NCBI RefSeq assembly: GCF_009604385.1
Contig: NZ_WEGJ01000001.1
Coordinates: 248,001 to 312,000, forward strand
DNA from: Streptomyces smaragdinus
Lineage (GTDB): Bacteria > Actinomycetota > Actinomycetes > Streptomycetales > Streptomycetaceae
DNA: 64,000 nt
Direction of reading: 5' to 3'
Below are positions 38,705 through 47,530 of the stretch, one piece after another. Position numbers and translations under genes: made by a program. Within the stretch, counting starts at the first letter, position 1, and each line of letters begins with the position of its first letter. The notes under the pieces are model-generated. The model saw only the letters and a list, made by a program, of their open reading frames with translations, did not search any database and was not told the DNA's origin.

Positions 38705-39898
38705 ATGAGCGTTTCCTTCGCCGAGGGGTGGGACAGCGCGACCTGCCGCGCCTTCCGGCCGATCAGCCGTGACGAGGCCCTGGAGCGGGATCGGATCGGT
38801 GAGCCGTACGTGGTGTTGTATCCGTCCGCGGATTTGTCGACGCCGGCCCAGGTCCACCTGATCGCCTGGCGGCGCGGCTTCGTCGGGATGTGGGCGTACG
38901 ACGACAACGGACGACGCACCCGCGAGACAGACCTCCGGCTCCTGGACGACGACCGGATGTTCGTGCTCGGCACGGTGGAACGCCGCTATTCCTCACCCGC
39001 GCAGGCGGACCGCGCCCCGGACGCCTGGCTGTGCGAGACCGAATTCGACACCAGCGGCAAAGGATGGGAGACGACTCAGGAACGCGGCGAGGACGGCGGA
39101 GCCTTCACGACCATCTCCCCTGTACCGCCGGAAGAGCTCTGGTCCGATCGCGCGATGTACGGCGTGCGGGCAATCGATGAGTCCGAGATCTCGGACGAGC
39201 CGGGCGTCGCCACGACCGACGACCCCACATCGCTGTGGACACCGCCGACCCCCATGAGCATGACGCTGCCCCTCGAGGACCTCTTCCGCCCGGGCCACAC
39301 CTTCGTCGATCCGCGCCACGGGGACATGCAGACCGCCGCGCCCCGCCACATCGCCACCGTCGGCATTCCCTCCGGCCGCCTCTGCGTCGCCGAGCCCGGC
39401 TTCGGCGAGCCCTGGGTCCTGAGCGAGCCCGTCCCCCCGGGCTCGTACCTCATGGAGGCCGCCGTCCTCGTCCGGGGGAACCGCCGCTCCGAGCCCGCCG
39501 TACGGCTGCGGCTGCGTGACGAACCCGCCGTCTCCTGGGACATGGCCCGGAGCGAGGGCGACGACCCGCGCCTCCTCCTCGACGGCGAGGCCCACTGCTT
39601 CGGCACGGACGGCGCGACCGGCAGCTTCGCCGACGCCGCGGCCTGGGACTCCCTCTCCGAGAAGGTCCGCCGTTTCTGGGAGGACGACGACGAGACCGCC
39701 TGCGACCACCTCGGCGACGACGTCCTCCACGCGACCGACCCGGCGACCGGCGCCGGCCTCGTCTCCTTCCTCACCGACGGCGACGGCGGCTGGCCCGTCT
39801 GGCTCGGCCGTTCCGCCACCGGCGAACTCGTCTCCGTCGCCGTCGTGGTCATCGGCCGGTGGCCCGCCCTGCCCCCGACACCGGCGCCCGCCCACTGA
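38705..39898 (+). CDS. DUF4241 domain protein
   Basis: A 397-residue cytoplasmic protein. The C-terminal ~200 residues match DUF4241 (PSGRLCVAEPGFG, PVPPGSYLMEAAVL, DGEAHCFGTDGATGSFADAAAW and GGWPVWLGR). The N-terminal half is also cytoplasmic in character. ATG 38705 follows GAGGGAGA; 38669 is an alternative. DUF4241 proteins occur near polymorphic-toxin immunity genes in other bacteria, but no toxin is adjacent here. It is followed at 74 bp by the DUF4246-like gene. Confidence 0.85.
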   Translation: MSVSFAEGWDSATCRAFRPISRDEALERDRIGEPYVVLYPSADLSTPAQVHLIAWRRGFVGMWAYDDNGRRTRETDLRLLDDDRMFVLGTVERRYSSPAQADRAPDAWLCETEFDTSGKGWETTQERGEDGGAFTTISPVPPEELWSDRAMYGVRAIDESEISDEPGVATTDDPTSLWTPPTPMSMTLPLEDLFRPGHTFVDPRHGDMQTAAPRHIATVGIPSGRLCVAEPGFGEPWVLSEPVPPGSYLMEAAVLVRGNRRSEPAVRLRLRDEPAVSWDMARSEGDDPRLLLDGEAHCFGTDGATGSFADAAAWDSLSEKVRRFWEDDDETACDHLGDDVLHATDPATGAGLVSFLTDGDGGWPVWLGRSATGELVSVAVVVIGRWPALPPTPAPAH

Positions 39899-39971
39899 AG
39901 CCCCCGGCGATGTCGGACCGGTCCCGTACCGTCATTCCCGTCACCGTAAAACACCACGAGGGAACAGAGAA

Positions 39972-41474
39972 TTGACCGAGCAGACGCCTTTCCCGCTGCC
40001 CTTCGACTCCGCGCAGAACGGCCCCCTCGCGCCGGTGCGCAGCCTGCGGGAGCGCCGGATGACCGAGTGCAGTGCGGCCGTGCGGGCCAAGCCGGAGTGG
40101 TTCGACAAGCTCCGTGACCCGGAGATCCGGGGCCGGTGGACGAGTGAGGCCCTCGCGCAGGGGCTGACGCGGGCTCAGATCGAGTACGTCCTCGCCGAGC
40201 TGGAGCACTACGCCGGTCTGCGGGACGCGGACAGTGGCATCGAGGTGTCGTGCACCGACGGCGTCTGGCACTCCGACAGCCTGATACCCGACGTCCTGCG
40301 CGACCGCCTCCGGGACGCCGTACGCGTACTGGAGGACGTGCCGGAGGAGGCGAAGGACTGGCACCCGGGATCGGACGAGCAGGTGCTGGACCTCGTCCAT
40401 CCCTCGCTGTTCTGCCTGGTCAACGGCGTGAGCCCGGCGCCCCCGGAGACCTGGGTGAGCCCGGCGAGGCCCTATGCGCGGTACGAGTTCTCGTCGAAGT
40501 TCCAGTGGCTCCCGGCCGACGTCACGGTCGACGCCGACGGAAGCGCGGCCTTCACCTCGTACGTCAACAACGTCCACCCGCAGGAGCACGCCGACCTGGC
40601 CGCCGTGCTCCCGGACCTCTTCTCGCGCATGGTCCCGCTCTGGGAGCGGGTCCTGACCGACCTGCGCCATCCGCGTCCGCTGCGGATCGACTACGACCCG
40701 TGGGGCTGGTACTCACAGCGGCCGACGGGCCCGAGGGAAGCGGACTTCGACAGCGCCGAGGCGTTCCGGGACGCCAAGGCCGAGTGGTACAGGGCCCTCG
40801 ACACCTGGTACGAGACCCGCACTCCGGCCGTCCCCGACGCCCCGGCGTTCACTCCCCCGGAGCCGCCCGCCGAGCGTGTCAGCCTCCGGGGGCGCGATCT
40901 GCAGGTCATCGTGAAGCTCGCCGACATCCACCTCACTCCCGAGAGCCCCGAGTACGCCGGGGGCTCCTGGCACGTCGAGGGCATGCTCAACGAGCGCATC
41001 GTCTCCACCGGCATCTACTACTGGGACAGCGACAACATCACGGACAGCAGCCTCGCCTTCCGCGCGGTGCTCGACGACCCGGACTACCAGCAGAACGACG
41101 ACACAGGCGTCCGCGAGGTCTACGGCCTGGAGGACGAGGAGCCCCTCAACGCCGACCTCGGCTCAACCCCCACCCCCGCCGGCCGCTGCCTCGCCTTCCC
41201 CAACATCCTCCAGCACCGCGTCTCCCCCTTCCGCCTCACCGACCCCACCCGCCCGGGCCACCGCAAGATCCTCGCGTTCTTCCTGATAGACCCGTCGACC
41301 CGCATCACGTCCACCGCCGACGTCCCGCCCCAGCAGCCCTGGGCCGCCACCTCGACGATGACCCTCGACGAGGCGAAGGGGCACCGGGAGGAGCTGATGA
41401 AGGAGCGGAAGTTCTTCACGAAGGAGCACAACGAGGAGCTCTACGAACGCGAGTTCTCGCTCTGCGAGCACTGA
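39972..41474 (+). CDS. DUF4246-like protein
   Basis: A 500-residue cytoplasmic protein. The C-terminal half looks like a 2-oxoglutarate/Fe(II) dioxygenase-type double-stranded beta-helix, as proposed for DUF4246: GSWHVEGMLNERIVSTGIYYW supplies the H-x-E metal pair and QHRVSPFRL a late His. TTG at 39972 is a rare start behind GAGGGA; ATG 40060 is the alternative. Fungi and actinobacteria share the family; its function is unknown. It follows DUF4241 with a short gap but may be transcribed on its own. Confidence 0.83.
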   Translation: MTEQTPFPLPFDSAQNGPLAPVRSLRERRMTECSAAVRAKPEWFDKLRDPEIRGRWTSEALAQGLTRAQIEYVLAELEHYAGLRDADSGIEVSCTDGVWHSDSLIPDVLRDRLRDAVRVLEDVPEEAKDWHPGSDEQVLDLVHPSLFCLVNGVSPAPPETWVSPARPYARYEFSSKFQWLPADVTVDADGSAAFTSYVNNVHPQEHADLAAVLPDLFSRMVPLWERVLTDLRHPRPLRIDYDPWGWYSQRPTGPREADFDSAEAFRDAKAEWYRALDTWYETRTPAVPDAPAFTPPEPPAERVSLRGRDLQVIVKLADIHLTPESPEYAGGSWHVEGMLNERIVSTGIYYWDSDNITDSSLAFRAVLDDPDYQQNDDTGVREVYGLEDEEPLNADLGSTPTPAGRCLAFPNILQHRVSPFRLTDPTRPGHRKILAFFLIDPSTRITSTADVPPQQPWAATSTMTLDEAKGHREELMKERKFFTKEHNEELYEREFSLCEH

Positions 41475-41549
41475 CTCCCGTCCTGCCTCCCGCCGACGAG
41501 CGAACCGGCACCTCCGCAGCGCTCGGGGTGCCGGGCCGCCGCCTCCCGG

Positions 41550-41873
41550 CTACTCCGCGGTCCGCAAGGCCGCCGCGATCTGACCGACCTCCAGGTCGAC
41601 GACGACCTCATCGCCCTCCCACACACCGCGCGACGTGACGGCCAGGCCGATCAGGGCCAGCTCCGCGGCATCACCGCGCAGCTCGCGCTCCGCACGGCTC
41701 TCCTCACCCGCCTCACCCGGTTCATCCCGCTCCCAGGCGGCGACAGCCGACTCACCGACGTTCCGGGGCAGCCTCACAGCGATCCGGCCGACCTGAGGAT
41801 CGAGGAGAGCTCCGATCACGGCCAGCACCTCCCGGTCCTGCTGATACCTCACGTACTGCTCGCGATCTCCCAC
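41550..41873 (-). CDS. Hypothetical protein, 107 residues
   Basis: GTG 41873 starts a frame beginning MGDREQYVRYQQDREVLAVI, with a later EVVVDLEVGQIAAALRTAE. It is acidic and soluble without cysteines. There is no strong Shine-Dalgarno. The opening GDREQYVR resembles GDREQFVR in the next minus-strand frame 350 bp away, so they may share an origin. Function unknown. Confidence 0.6.
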   Translation of the reverse strand: MGDREQYVRYQQDREVLAVIGALLDPQVGRIAVRLPRNVGESAVAAWERDEPGEAGEESRAERELRGDAAELALIGLAVTSRGVWEGDEVVVDLEVGQIAAALRTAE

Positions 41874-42036
41874 AAGCCGAGCGTATCCGGGCGCTGCGAG
41901 CAACCGCGTGCTCCGGACACGCCGGAGCCGAATAGAGCGGGAAGGTAATTGTCCGGGCATGCGCCGGCTGACGCTCCGGAGCATAACGGTGGAGATCGGA
42001 CCATCCGGGCACAGCCGGCGGCAGAGTTCCGGCGCG

Positions 42037-42312
42037 TCAGTCGAGCCCCAGCGCGGCTTTGGCCGATGAATGGAGCCTGTCAAGCTTGCCAATCAGCCCG
42101 TTCCTCGTATTCCTCGACAGGAAGCCGGGCCGCCCCCGCCGCTCAACGGTCAACCGGTCGATTTTCCGCATCGCGAGCCGGTAGGTATCGGTCACCTCGA
42201 CCAGCGTCGCTGCACGGGCCGCGGCATCCAGCGGCACGCAGTCGCGGCGCCGCTCCACGATGCTGGTACGTACGAACTGCTCCCGATCACCCCGGCTATG
42301 CCCCCGTTGCAC
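42037..42312 (-). CDS. Hypothetical protein, ~91 residues (uncertain)
   Basis: GTG 42312 begins MQRGHSRGDREQFVRTS and ends KLDRLHSSAKAALGLD. The core VTDTYRLAMRKIDRLTVERR is helical. The frame continues upstream to 42435 without a good start. The start is uncertain and no Shine-Dalgarno is visible. Similarity of its GDREQFVR to the neighbouring gene gives the only support. Confidence 0.35.
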   Translation of the reverse strand: MQRGHSRGDREQFVRTSIVERRRDCVPLDAAARAATLVEVTDTYRLAMRKIDRLTVERRGRPGFLSRNTRNGLIGKLDRLHSSAKAALGLD

Positions 42313-42751
42313 AGGGTGGGACACACGGAAACCCTCCCCCACCCAGGAGCACCGGGACGCCCTGGTCTCGCGCCTCCAGGCACGGCTTTCCGCAGGCCAG
42401 GCGGACGCCTTCGCGTACGGACGGCGTAACGCCACCCACAGGGGCCGACCAGCACGCTGCCCGCGGTGAGTTGACCATCAGGCGGGCCGGCACTCCGCGC
42501 TACCGGCCCCGGCAGAGCTCTCTGCTCGCGGCCGCGAAGGCCCTCGGGAGCTACGGGCGTCTGGCTGGGCGCGTCGGCATTTTGGGCGTAGCCCGCGTGT
42601 TTCCCCGACGATCTTCGGCACCGGACCCTCGCGGGGCTTGTTATTTTCGAGAGGAGCCCGCGCCGACCGTGAGCGGTCCCGACGGAGCTGCCCGACTGGA
42701 CCGCCGAGAGGAGCATCTCGCCGTACCTGACCGAGCACGTAAAACGCTTCC

Positions 42752-42799
42752 TGCGACGTCCTTGACCTGCACATCCGTTGGAAATTCGGCCGATACTAC
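42752..42799. repeat. 48-bp direct repeat, copy 1
   Basis: 45 of 48 bases match the copy at 44606-44653, with the same orientation. Both copies contain CCGTTGGAAATTCGGCCGAT. The three differences are transitions. The copies lie just outside the HEAT gene (42939-44540), one before and one after. Confidence 0.9.
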
Positions 42800-42831
42800 T
42801 AGGATCCGTTCCTGGTGAGAGAGCTGGCATG

Positions 42832-42870
42832 ACGGTCAACGCCTGCAACAGTGGTGTTGCTCTTGACCGT
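42832..42870. promoter_or_regulatory. Nested inverted repeat upstream of the HEAT gene
   Basis: The outer arms ACGGTCAA (42832-42839) and TTGACCGT (42863-42870) enclose the inner GCAACA-GTGG-TGTTGC (42845-42860). The 39-nt element can fold into a two-part hairpin. It lies between the 48-bp repeat and the start of the HEAT gene. It may act as attenuator, regulator site or mobile-element end. Confidence 0.55.
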
Positions 42871-42938
42871 GGAGCGCGACCTGCGACAACTGCCGGACGC
42901 GCGGTGAGTGTCAGTGGGTCTCCCTACAGTGATCTGCC

Positions 42939-44540
42939 ATGGATGATCACTTCCCCCCGGCCGAGGACGTCCTAGTCCTCTCCGAGTCCCTGCGCCAAGA
43001 TCTGCACCCCCGGCGGGGCGGAGCGCTCCCCACGGAACCAAGCGTCATGAACCGGGCGCTGGGCGAGGTCGCGCCCAGCGACACCGTCGACCCCGGTGCT
43101 GCGGACGTGGCGGCGAAGCTGGTTGAGGAGCACCGCGGCCACATCGAGGCGGTGCTGTCGGCGACGGTGAGCGACCCGGCCCTGGTCGCGCACGCGCGGG
43201 CCTGTCTCAGCGGCGCTGACGACCCCACCGGGGCGGCGGCAATCGCGTCGATCGTCGACCGCGCGCAGAACGGAAACGAGACGCAGCGAACCTTCACCGA
43301 CGGCTGGATCGCCTCCCGCGGGCTCGCCTTCGCCGCCTGCGCGCTTGCCGAACTGAGCGGCATCGCCTCCTCGACGGAAAACCTGCGCCCGCTGGACTCC
43401 CTTCGGCAAGTCGACTCGGTGAGCCTGCGCCGGGTCCGGGGCCTGCTGGCCTTCTGCCCCGAGGAGGAGTACCAGCGGGCAGTGGAACGGCTGGCCGCGC
43501 ACCGCGGCACCCGCTCCCGGCGGCTCGTTGTCTCCTACCTGGTGCCCACCCGGCACGACTGGGTGGACGAGTGCTGCACCGACCCGCCGTCCACCGAGTG
43601 GGGCTCGAACGCCTTCTACCGCGAACGGCTCTGGGCGTCGGTGGGCACGCCGCGGCACCTCGAACTGCTCGGCTGGCGGCTGGCGGAGTCTGACTTTGAC
43701 GCGTTCACATTCGGGGTGCGCGCCACGATGGCCGACGGCGTGGGCCCGGCGGTCGCCCCGGTCCTGGCCGACGCCTGGGACCGGATCAGGATCTACAAGC
43801 CGTGGCGGGAGCGGTTCGTCGAGCTGATCTCCCTGCTTCCGAGCGACGAGGCGTTCGAGCTGCTGCTGGAGCGGTACGAGCGGGAGTTCGCGCGTGAGTA
43901 CCTGCTTGCAGCGATGGAGCGCTTTCCCGTACGGGCGGTCCGGGTGCTGTCCACGGTGGCCGCGAGTGACTCGACGTCGGCGCTCCTCGCCGCCGGGCTG
44001 CTCCGCATGCACCTCAAGGCGCATCCCGAGCTGCCCGGGCCGGACCCGGCGCTGCGGGTCCCGGACGCGCCCGGCGAGGATCTCCCGGCGGTGCTCACCG
44101 CGCCGGGCCGGGCGCCCCGGCTGCCCGCGTACGCCGAGCCTGATGTCCTGCCGCAGGTGCTGCTCAAGGGCGGCGGCCGTGCCCTGCCCGCCAGCGCGAC
44201 CAGGAGGCTCGTCGCGCTGGCCAGGAAGCCGGACGAGCGGCTGGACGCAGTCCGCGACGCCTGCGACCGGCGCTCACTGGCCGACCTGGGCTGGGCGCTG
44301 TTCCTGCACGGCGACGCCTGGGCGCTGCCCGCGCTGGGATGGCTCGGCGACGGCCGGACGGCCCGCGACCTGGCCGCCCTGATCCCTGGCTGGGTAGCGC
44401 GGGGCACCAGGGCCCGTGCGGTCAAGGCGGTCGACGCCATCGCCCGGATCGGCACCGCTGAGGCGCTGGAGGTGCTGGACGAGCTGGCGGAGACGGGCCC
44501 GGACCACGCGGTCCGGGATGCCGCGGCGGGGTCCCGGTAG
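42939..44540 (+). CDS. Truncated HEAT/DUF4132-like protein
   Basis: A 533-residue cytoplasmic protein of alpha-helical HEAT-type repeats. The final quarter (LPQVLLKGGGRALPASATRRL..., SLADLGWALFLHGDAW..., AVDAIARIGTAEALEVLDEL) resembles the N-terminal repeat region of DUF4132/MolR-type proteins. It then stops at DAAAGSR, where full-length relatives continue with the catalytic-like or WGR part. The gene is therefore probably a 3'-truncated fragment that stayed in frame. Starts at 42939 or 43047 are possible. A 48-bp repeat flanks it on both sides. Confidence 0.7.
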   Translation: MDDHFPPAEDVLVLSESLRQDLHPRRGGALPTEPSVMNRALGEVAPSDTVDPGAADVAAKLVEEHRGHIEAVLSATVSDPALVAHARACLSGADDPTGAAAIASIVDRAQNGNETQRTFTDGWIASRGLAFAACALAELSGIASSTENLRPLDSLRQVDSVSLRRVRGLLAFCPEEEYQRAVERLAAHRGTRSRRLVVSYLVPTRHDWVDECCTDPPSTEWGSNAFYRERLWASVGTPRHLELLGWRLAESDFDAFTFGVRATMADGVGPAVAPVLADAWDRIRIYKPWRERFVELISLLPSDEAFELLLERYEREFAREYLLAAMERFPVRAVRVLSTVAASDSTSALLAAGLLRMHLKAHPELPGPDPALRVPDAPGEDLPAVLTAPGRAPRLPAYAEPDVLPQVLLKGGGRALPASATRRLVALARKPDERLDAVRDACDRRSLADLGWALFLHGDAWALPALGWLGDGRTARDLAALIPGWVARGTRARAVKAVDAIARIGTAEALEVLDELAETGPDHAVRDAAAGSR

Positions 44541-44605
44541 CAACGGCTGCGGAACAACGGTAACGCTGGTCATGAGCTCAGCTCAGAACTCGGGCCCTGA
44601 TCTCT

Positions 44606-44653
44606 TGCAACGTCCTTGACTTGCATATCCGTTGGAAATTCGGCCGATACTAC
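44606..44653. repeat. 48-bp direct repeat, copy 2
   Basis: The partner of 42752-42799, 66 bases after the HEAT gene stop. The two copies are 1854 bp apart start to start. The stretch 44654-44985 contains no other gene. Confidence 0.9.
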
Positions 44654-44805
44654 GGGGACCCGATGTCGCCGGCGTCTGCACGCGACATGATCGCGCCGAA
44701 GAGATCCCCCACAGCGCCATCCAACCGCGCCTGCCCGCGGGACGGTCTCCGGCGGGCTGGGTGCGGCAGCGCGCCCAGCCCAGTGCACTGTCGCTGAACA
44801 CCGCC

Positions 44806-44835
44806 AGTGTCGGCAGATGATCATCTGCCGACACT
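44806..44835. promoter_or_regulatory. 30-bp perfect palindrome
   Basis: AGTGTCGGCAGATGA followed directly by its complement TCATCTGCCGACACT, with no spacer. It is a 15-bp hairpin or two-fold operator in a region free of genes. A TTGACA on the minus strand about 23 bases to its right could be a promoter controlled by it. It is longer than any operator elsewhere in this window. Confidence 0.7.
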
Positions 44836-44985
44836 CCGGCGCGTAATGTCAATGTCCGAAGACGCCTGCACGGAGGACGGACGGACCACAGGGCGGTCGG
44901 CGAGTACCACCCGCGCGGAGCAACCTCACCCGCTGCTTCATCAATGACGACAGGGGGTGTCGGGCTTACGGCCGACGATGAACGT

Positions 44986-45504
44986 ATGCGCGAAACCCCA
45001 GAAGAACTCAACAAGCTCCAGTCCCTCCTCGACTCCTCCCTCTCCGGCTCGACCGCACACCTCCGCTCGATCGTCGAGGGCCGCACCATCACGGCCGGGC
45101 AGCTCACCGGGGTCCTCACCAGCATGTGCACGCTGGCCCTCTCCACGGTGACCGCAAAGGGCGAACCGCGGATCAGCGGCGTCGACGGGCACTTCCTGCA
45201 CGGCCGGTGGCACTTCGGCACGGCGCGCAACGCCGCCAAGGCCCGTCATCTCGCAGCCCGTCCGGCCGCCAGCGTCGCACACATGCGCGGCGAGGACCTC
45301 GGCGTGTTCACCCACGGCACGGTGGAGGAGCTGAATCCCGAGGACGCCGAGGCGACGGCCGACTGGCAGGAACTCCTCGCCTACTTGACGGACTTCTACG
45401 GCGACGACGCCTTCGACTGGAACCACGAGGTCGTCTACTACCGGCTGAACCCGCACTGGATGACCGTCTACGCCCCCGACCTCGACAAGCTCACCGGCAC
45501 GTGA
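44986..45504 (+). CDS. Pyridoxamine 5'-phosphate oxidase-like protein
   Basis: A 172-residue split-barrel flavin/F420-binding protein. LALSTVTAKGEPRISGVDG then GRWHFGTARNAAKARHLAARP and ASVAHMRGEDLGVFTHGTVEEL are the typical blocks. The ATG at 44986 (MRETPEELNKL) is favoured over 44944. Members oxidise pyridoxamine phosphate or reduce heme or biliverdin-like compounds using FMN, heme or F420; the specific activity is unknown. No operon partner is visible. A 30-bp palindrome is located 150 bases upstream. Confidence 0.85.
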   Translation: MRETPEELNKLQSLLDSSLSGSTAHLRSIVEGRTITAGQLTGVLTSMCTLALSTVTAKGEPRISGVDGHFLHGRWHFGTARNAAKARHLAARPAASVAHMRGEDLGVFTHGTVEELNPEDAEATADWQELLAYLTDFYGDDAFDWNHEVVYYRLNPHWMTVYAPDLDKLTGT

Positions 45505-45887
45505 CGCCGGGCCCATCGACGAGGACCTGCACCGGCGCGTACGTGGGTGCGGAGCCGGCCGACGGCGCGCCGTCGCGTACCGCCAGCGCCGTGGCTGTCA
45601 GCGACGGCCTCGCTCAGCACCCACCAGTGCCGCAGCGACCCGAGGCTGCCCCGCCCCCAAGTTCGTCGTACTGGCCGGGCCGGATACTCCGGACCCGGGT
45701 GTGAGCCAGCCACGGAGGTCTCTGGTGCAGCGGGCGTTCCAGAGCGCAGGATGTCGTGGCCGACGCCACTGTCGTCGACGGAGGAGCGCGGCGCCCGGCG
45801 AGGGATTGGCAGCGGGCCATCCACGGCAGGTCGACCCGGCACCGCCTCGGCCACTGGCCCGGGGAGCCCGGCAGGACGCCCACGACA
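45505..45887. other. Gene-free stretch
   Basis: 383 bp. Both strands have long GC-rich frames but none shows family features or a good start. It lies between the convergent PNPOx-like and DinB-like genes, so it may be a large 3' spacer or a decayed gene. Confidence 0.4.
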
Positions 45888-46559
45888 TCAGCTCGCGCCG
45901 GGCCCGCAGCGACTGCGCAGCAGTTCCACACCGTCGCCGTCGAGGTCGTCGCAGTACGTCTCGCGTCCGGTCATGGCCATCACCAATGCCAAGGTGGGGC
46001 CGGACACCCGCTGTCCGGAACCGGTCGTGAACGGACCGTCATCCGCGACGAGTTCCAGTCCACCGATACGTCCCTTGGCAACAACCACGAGATCCGAGCC
46101 CTGGTAATAATCGGCCACCCGCGTGACGACCTCGATCGGATAGTCACGACGTATGCCCAGCGGGCGCCGGATGTCTTCTCCGTGCACGATCGTCTCGCCC
46201 AGCATGGCGATGGCAGGCAAGGGAGGCTTGGTCTCGCTCGGGACGATACGCCGGAACCGCTCAAGAGTCTCAGCCGGAGTCGTGCCCAGCTGCTCGGCCA
46301 GCCGCATGGCCACCTGCTTGTCGAAGTCGAACCGGCAGCGGATCACTCCCGCCAGCCAGCGCACGGTGTTCAGGCTCGCGCCCGCGGTGAGATGCGCCAG
46401 CACCTCACGTACCGTCAAATCGGAGCACAACGAAGGCGTCGTCCACTGATCAGCCGTCAGATCTCCGGCATCGGCCGCCAGCGCCGCCCGCTCAGTGCGG
46501 ATCAAGGGCCAGACCCCGGTTCCACGGCTGCGGTCAGCTATCAGCTTCGGATCAGTCAT
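45888..46559 (-). CDS. Mycothiol-dependent maleylpyruvate isomerase-family protein
   Basis: A 223-residue DinB-like four-helix-bundle protein. SDLTVREVLAHLTAGA (metal His) and MLGETIVHGEDIRRPLG are diagnostic of the MDMPI N-terminal domain. ATG 46559 (MTDPKLIAD) is favoured; the longer frame upstream is not conserved-looking. Actinobacteria carry many of these mycothiol-dependent enzymes, mostly of unknown substrate. The gene has no partner. Confidence 0.85.
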   Translation of the reverse strand: MTDPKLIADRSRGTGVWPLIRTERAALAADAGDLTADQWTTPSLCSDLTVREVLAHLTAGASLNTVRWLAGVIRCRFDFDKQVAMRLAEQLGTTPAETLERFRRIVPSETKPPLPAIAMLGETIVHGEDIRRPLGIRRDYPIEVVTRVADYYQGSDLVVVAKGRIGGLELVADDGPFTTGSGQRVSGPTLALVMAMTGRETYCDDLDGDGVELLRSRCGPGAS

Positions 46560-46964
46560 ACGGGCAGGTCTCCTGTCACGGATCGTGGTCTCCATCTTCC
46601 CGGGCCGGAGCAGGTCGGCGTCCGGCACGGGCGTTCATGAGGAAGACTCCTGCTCCGGAGCAAAGTCATCGCCCGTGAGTGACCTTTCCTCCAGCACCCG
46701 AACCCGGGATCGCACGGGCCTCGGTCCCGAGGTCGCCGACAGACAGGTTCTGCAGCGGATTCTCAGCGTTGCCAGTTCTCATCGACATATTCGGCGTCCA
46801 TCGGAGCCGAGCCCGGCGGGCGGTGGGAAGGCCGGACTGGGCCGTCCGTGCGTCATGGGGCCGTGGCTCCGCTACCTGCCTCGGGGCCTGCGATTAGCTG
46901 CTGAGCACAGCTCCCGCTGTGCCCACGTGCCGGGCGTGCGGGCACCCAGGAAAGGAAACGGACA
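46560..46964. other. Gene-free stretch between the DinB-like gene and mscL
   Basis: 405 bp without a supported gene. It holds the promoters of two divergent genes and two small palindromes, TGCTCCGGAGCA (46651-46662) and CCTCGG-TC-CCGAGG (about 46719). No riboswitch pattern was recognised. Confidence 0.4.
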
Positions 46965-47414
46965 GTGCTCAGAGGCTTCAAGAACTTCCTCATGCGCGGT
47001 GACCTCATCACCATCGCCCTCGGGCTGGTCATCGCGCTGGCCTTCTCGACGCTGATCAAGGCGTTCACCGACTTCGTGATCAACCCGATCGTCAGCCGCC
47101 TCCAGGGCGGCAAATCCGCGGGGCTCGGGTGGCAGCTCGGCGACGAGGGAAACAAGGCGACCTACCTCGACATCGGACAGTTCGTCTCCGCCCTGATCTA
47201 CTTCATCATCTTCATGGCGGTCATCTACTTCGCGATCGTCGTGCCCTACAAGCACTACCAGGCCCGCCGCGGCGTCAAGGCATTCGCCGAACCCGGCCCC
47301 GTCAAGACCTGCCCGGCCTGCCTCTCCGAGGACCTGCCCGAGGCCGCGAGCAGGTGCCTGCACTGCGCCACCGAGCAGCCCCCGACCACCGGTGTCGGGA
47401 CCCGCCCGGCCTAG
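46965..47414 (+). CDS. mscL: Large-conductance mechanosensitive channel MscL with C-terminal zinc ribbon
   Basis: A 149-residue channel that opens under membrane tension to save cells from osmotic downshock. FKNFLMRGDLITIALGLVIA is the classic N-terminal helix and TM1, and FVSALIYFIIFMAVIYFAIV is TM2. The C-terminal cytoplasmic part ends with TCPACLSEDL...RCLHCATEQP, two CxxC pairs forming a small zinc ribbon that E. coli MscL lacks. Such an extension occurs in some actinobacterial MscLs and may sense metal or redox state. GTG 46965 follows AAAGGAAA. The gene stands alone. Confidence 0.93.
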   Translation: MLRGFKNFLMRGDLITIALGLVIALAFSTLIKAFTDFVINPIVSRLQGGKSAGLGWQLGDEGNKATYLDIGQFVSALIYFIIFMAVIYFAIVVPYKHYQARRGVKAFAEPGPVKTCPACLSEDLPEAASRCLHCATEQPPTTGVGTRPA

Positions 47415-47530
47415 CCAGGCCGGGCGGAATCCGACGATGCTGCGCGAGCACGACGAACAGGCTGCCGCAGCGGCAAGCACGTGATCGTCCGGCTGGTCTG
47501 CGGCGGGTGTCCGAGCCAGGACTCCAGGAC

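Noticed and set aside
44806..44835. Palindrome as an ordinary terminator of the HEAT gene
   Set aside because: It lies 266 bp after the stop and has no loop, so an operator or other site is at least as likely.
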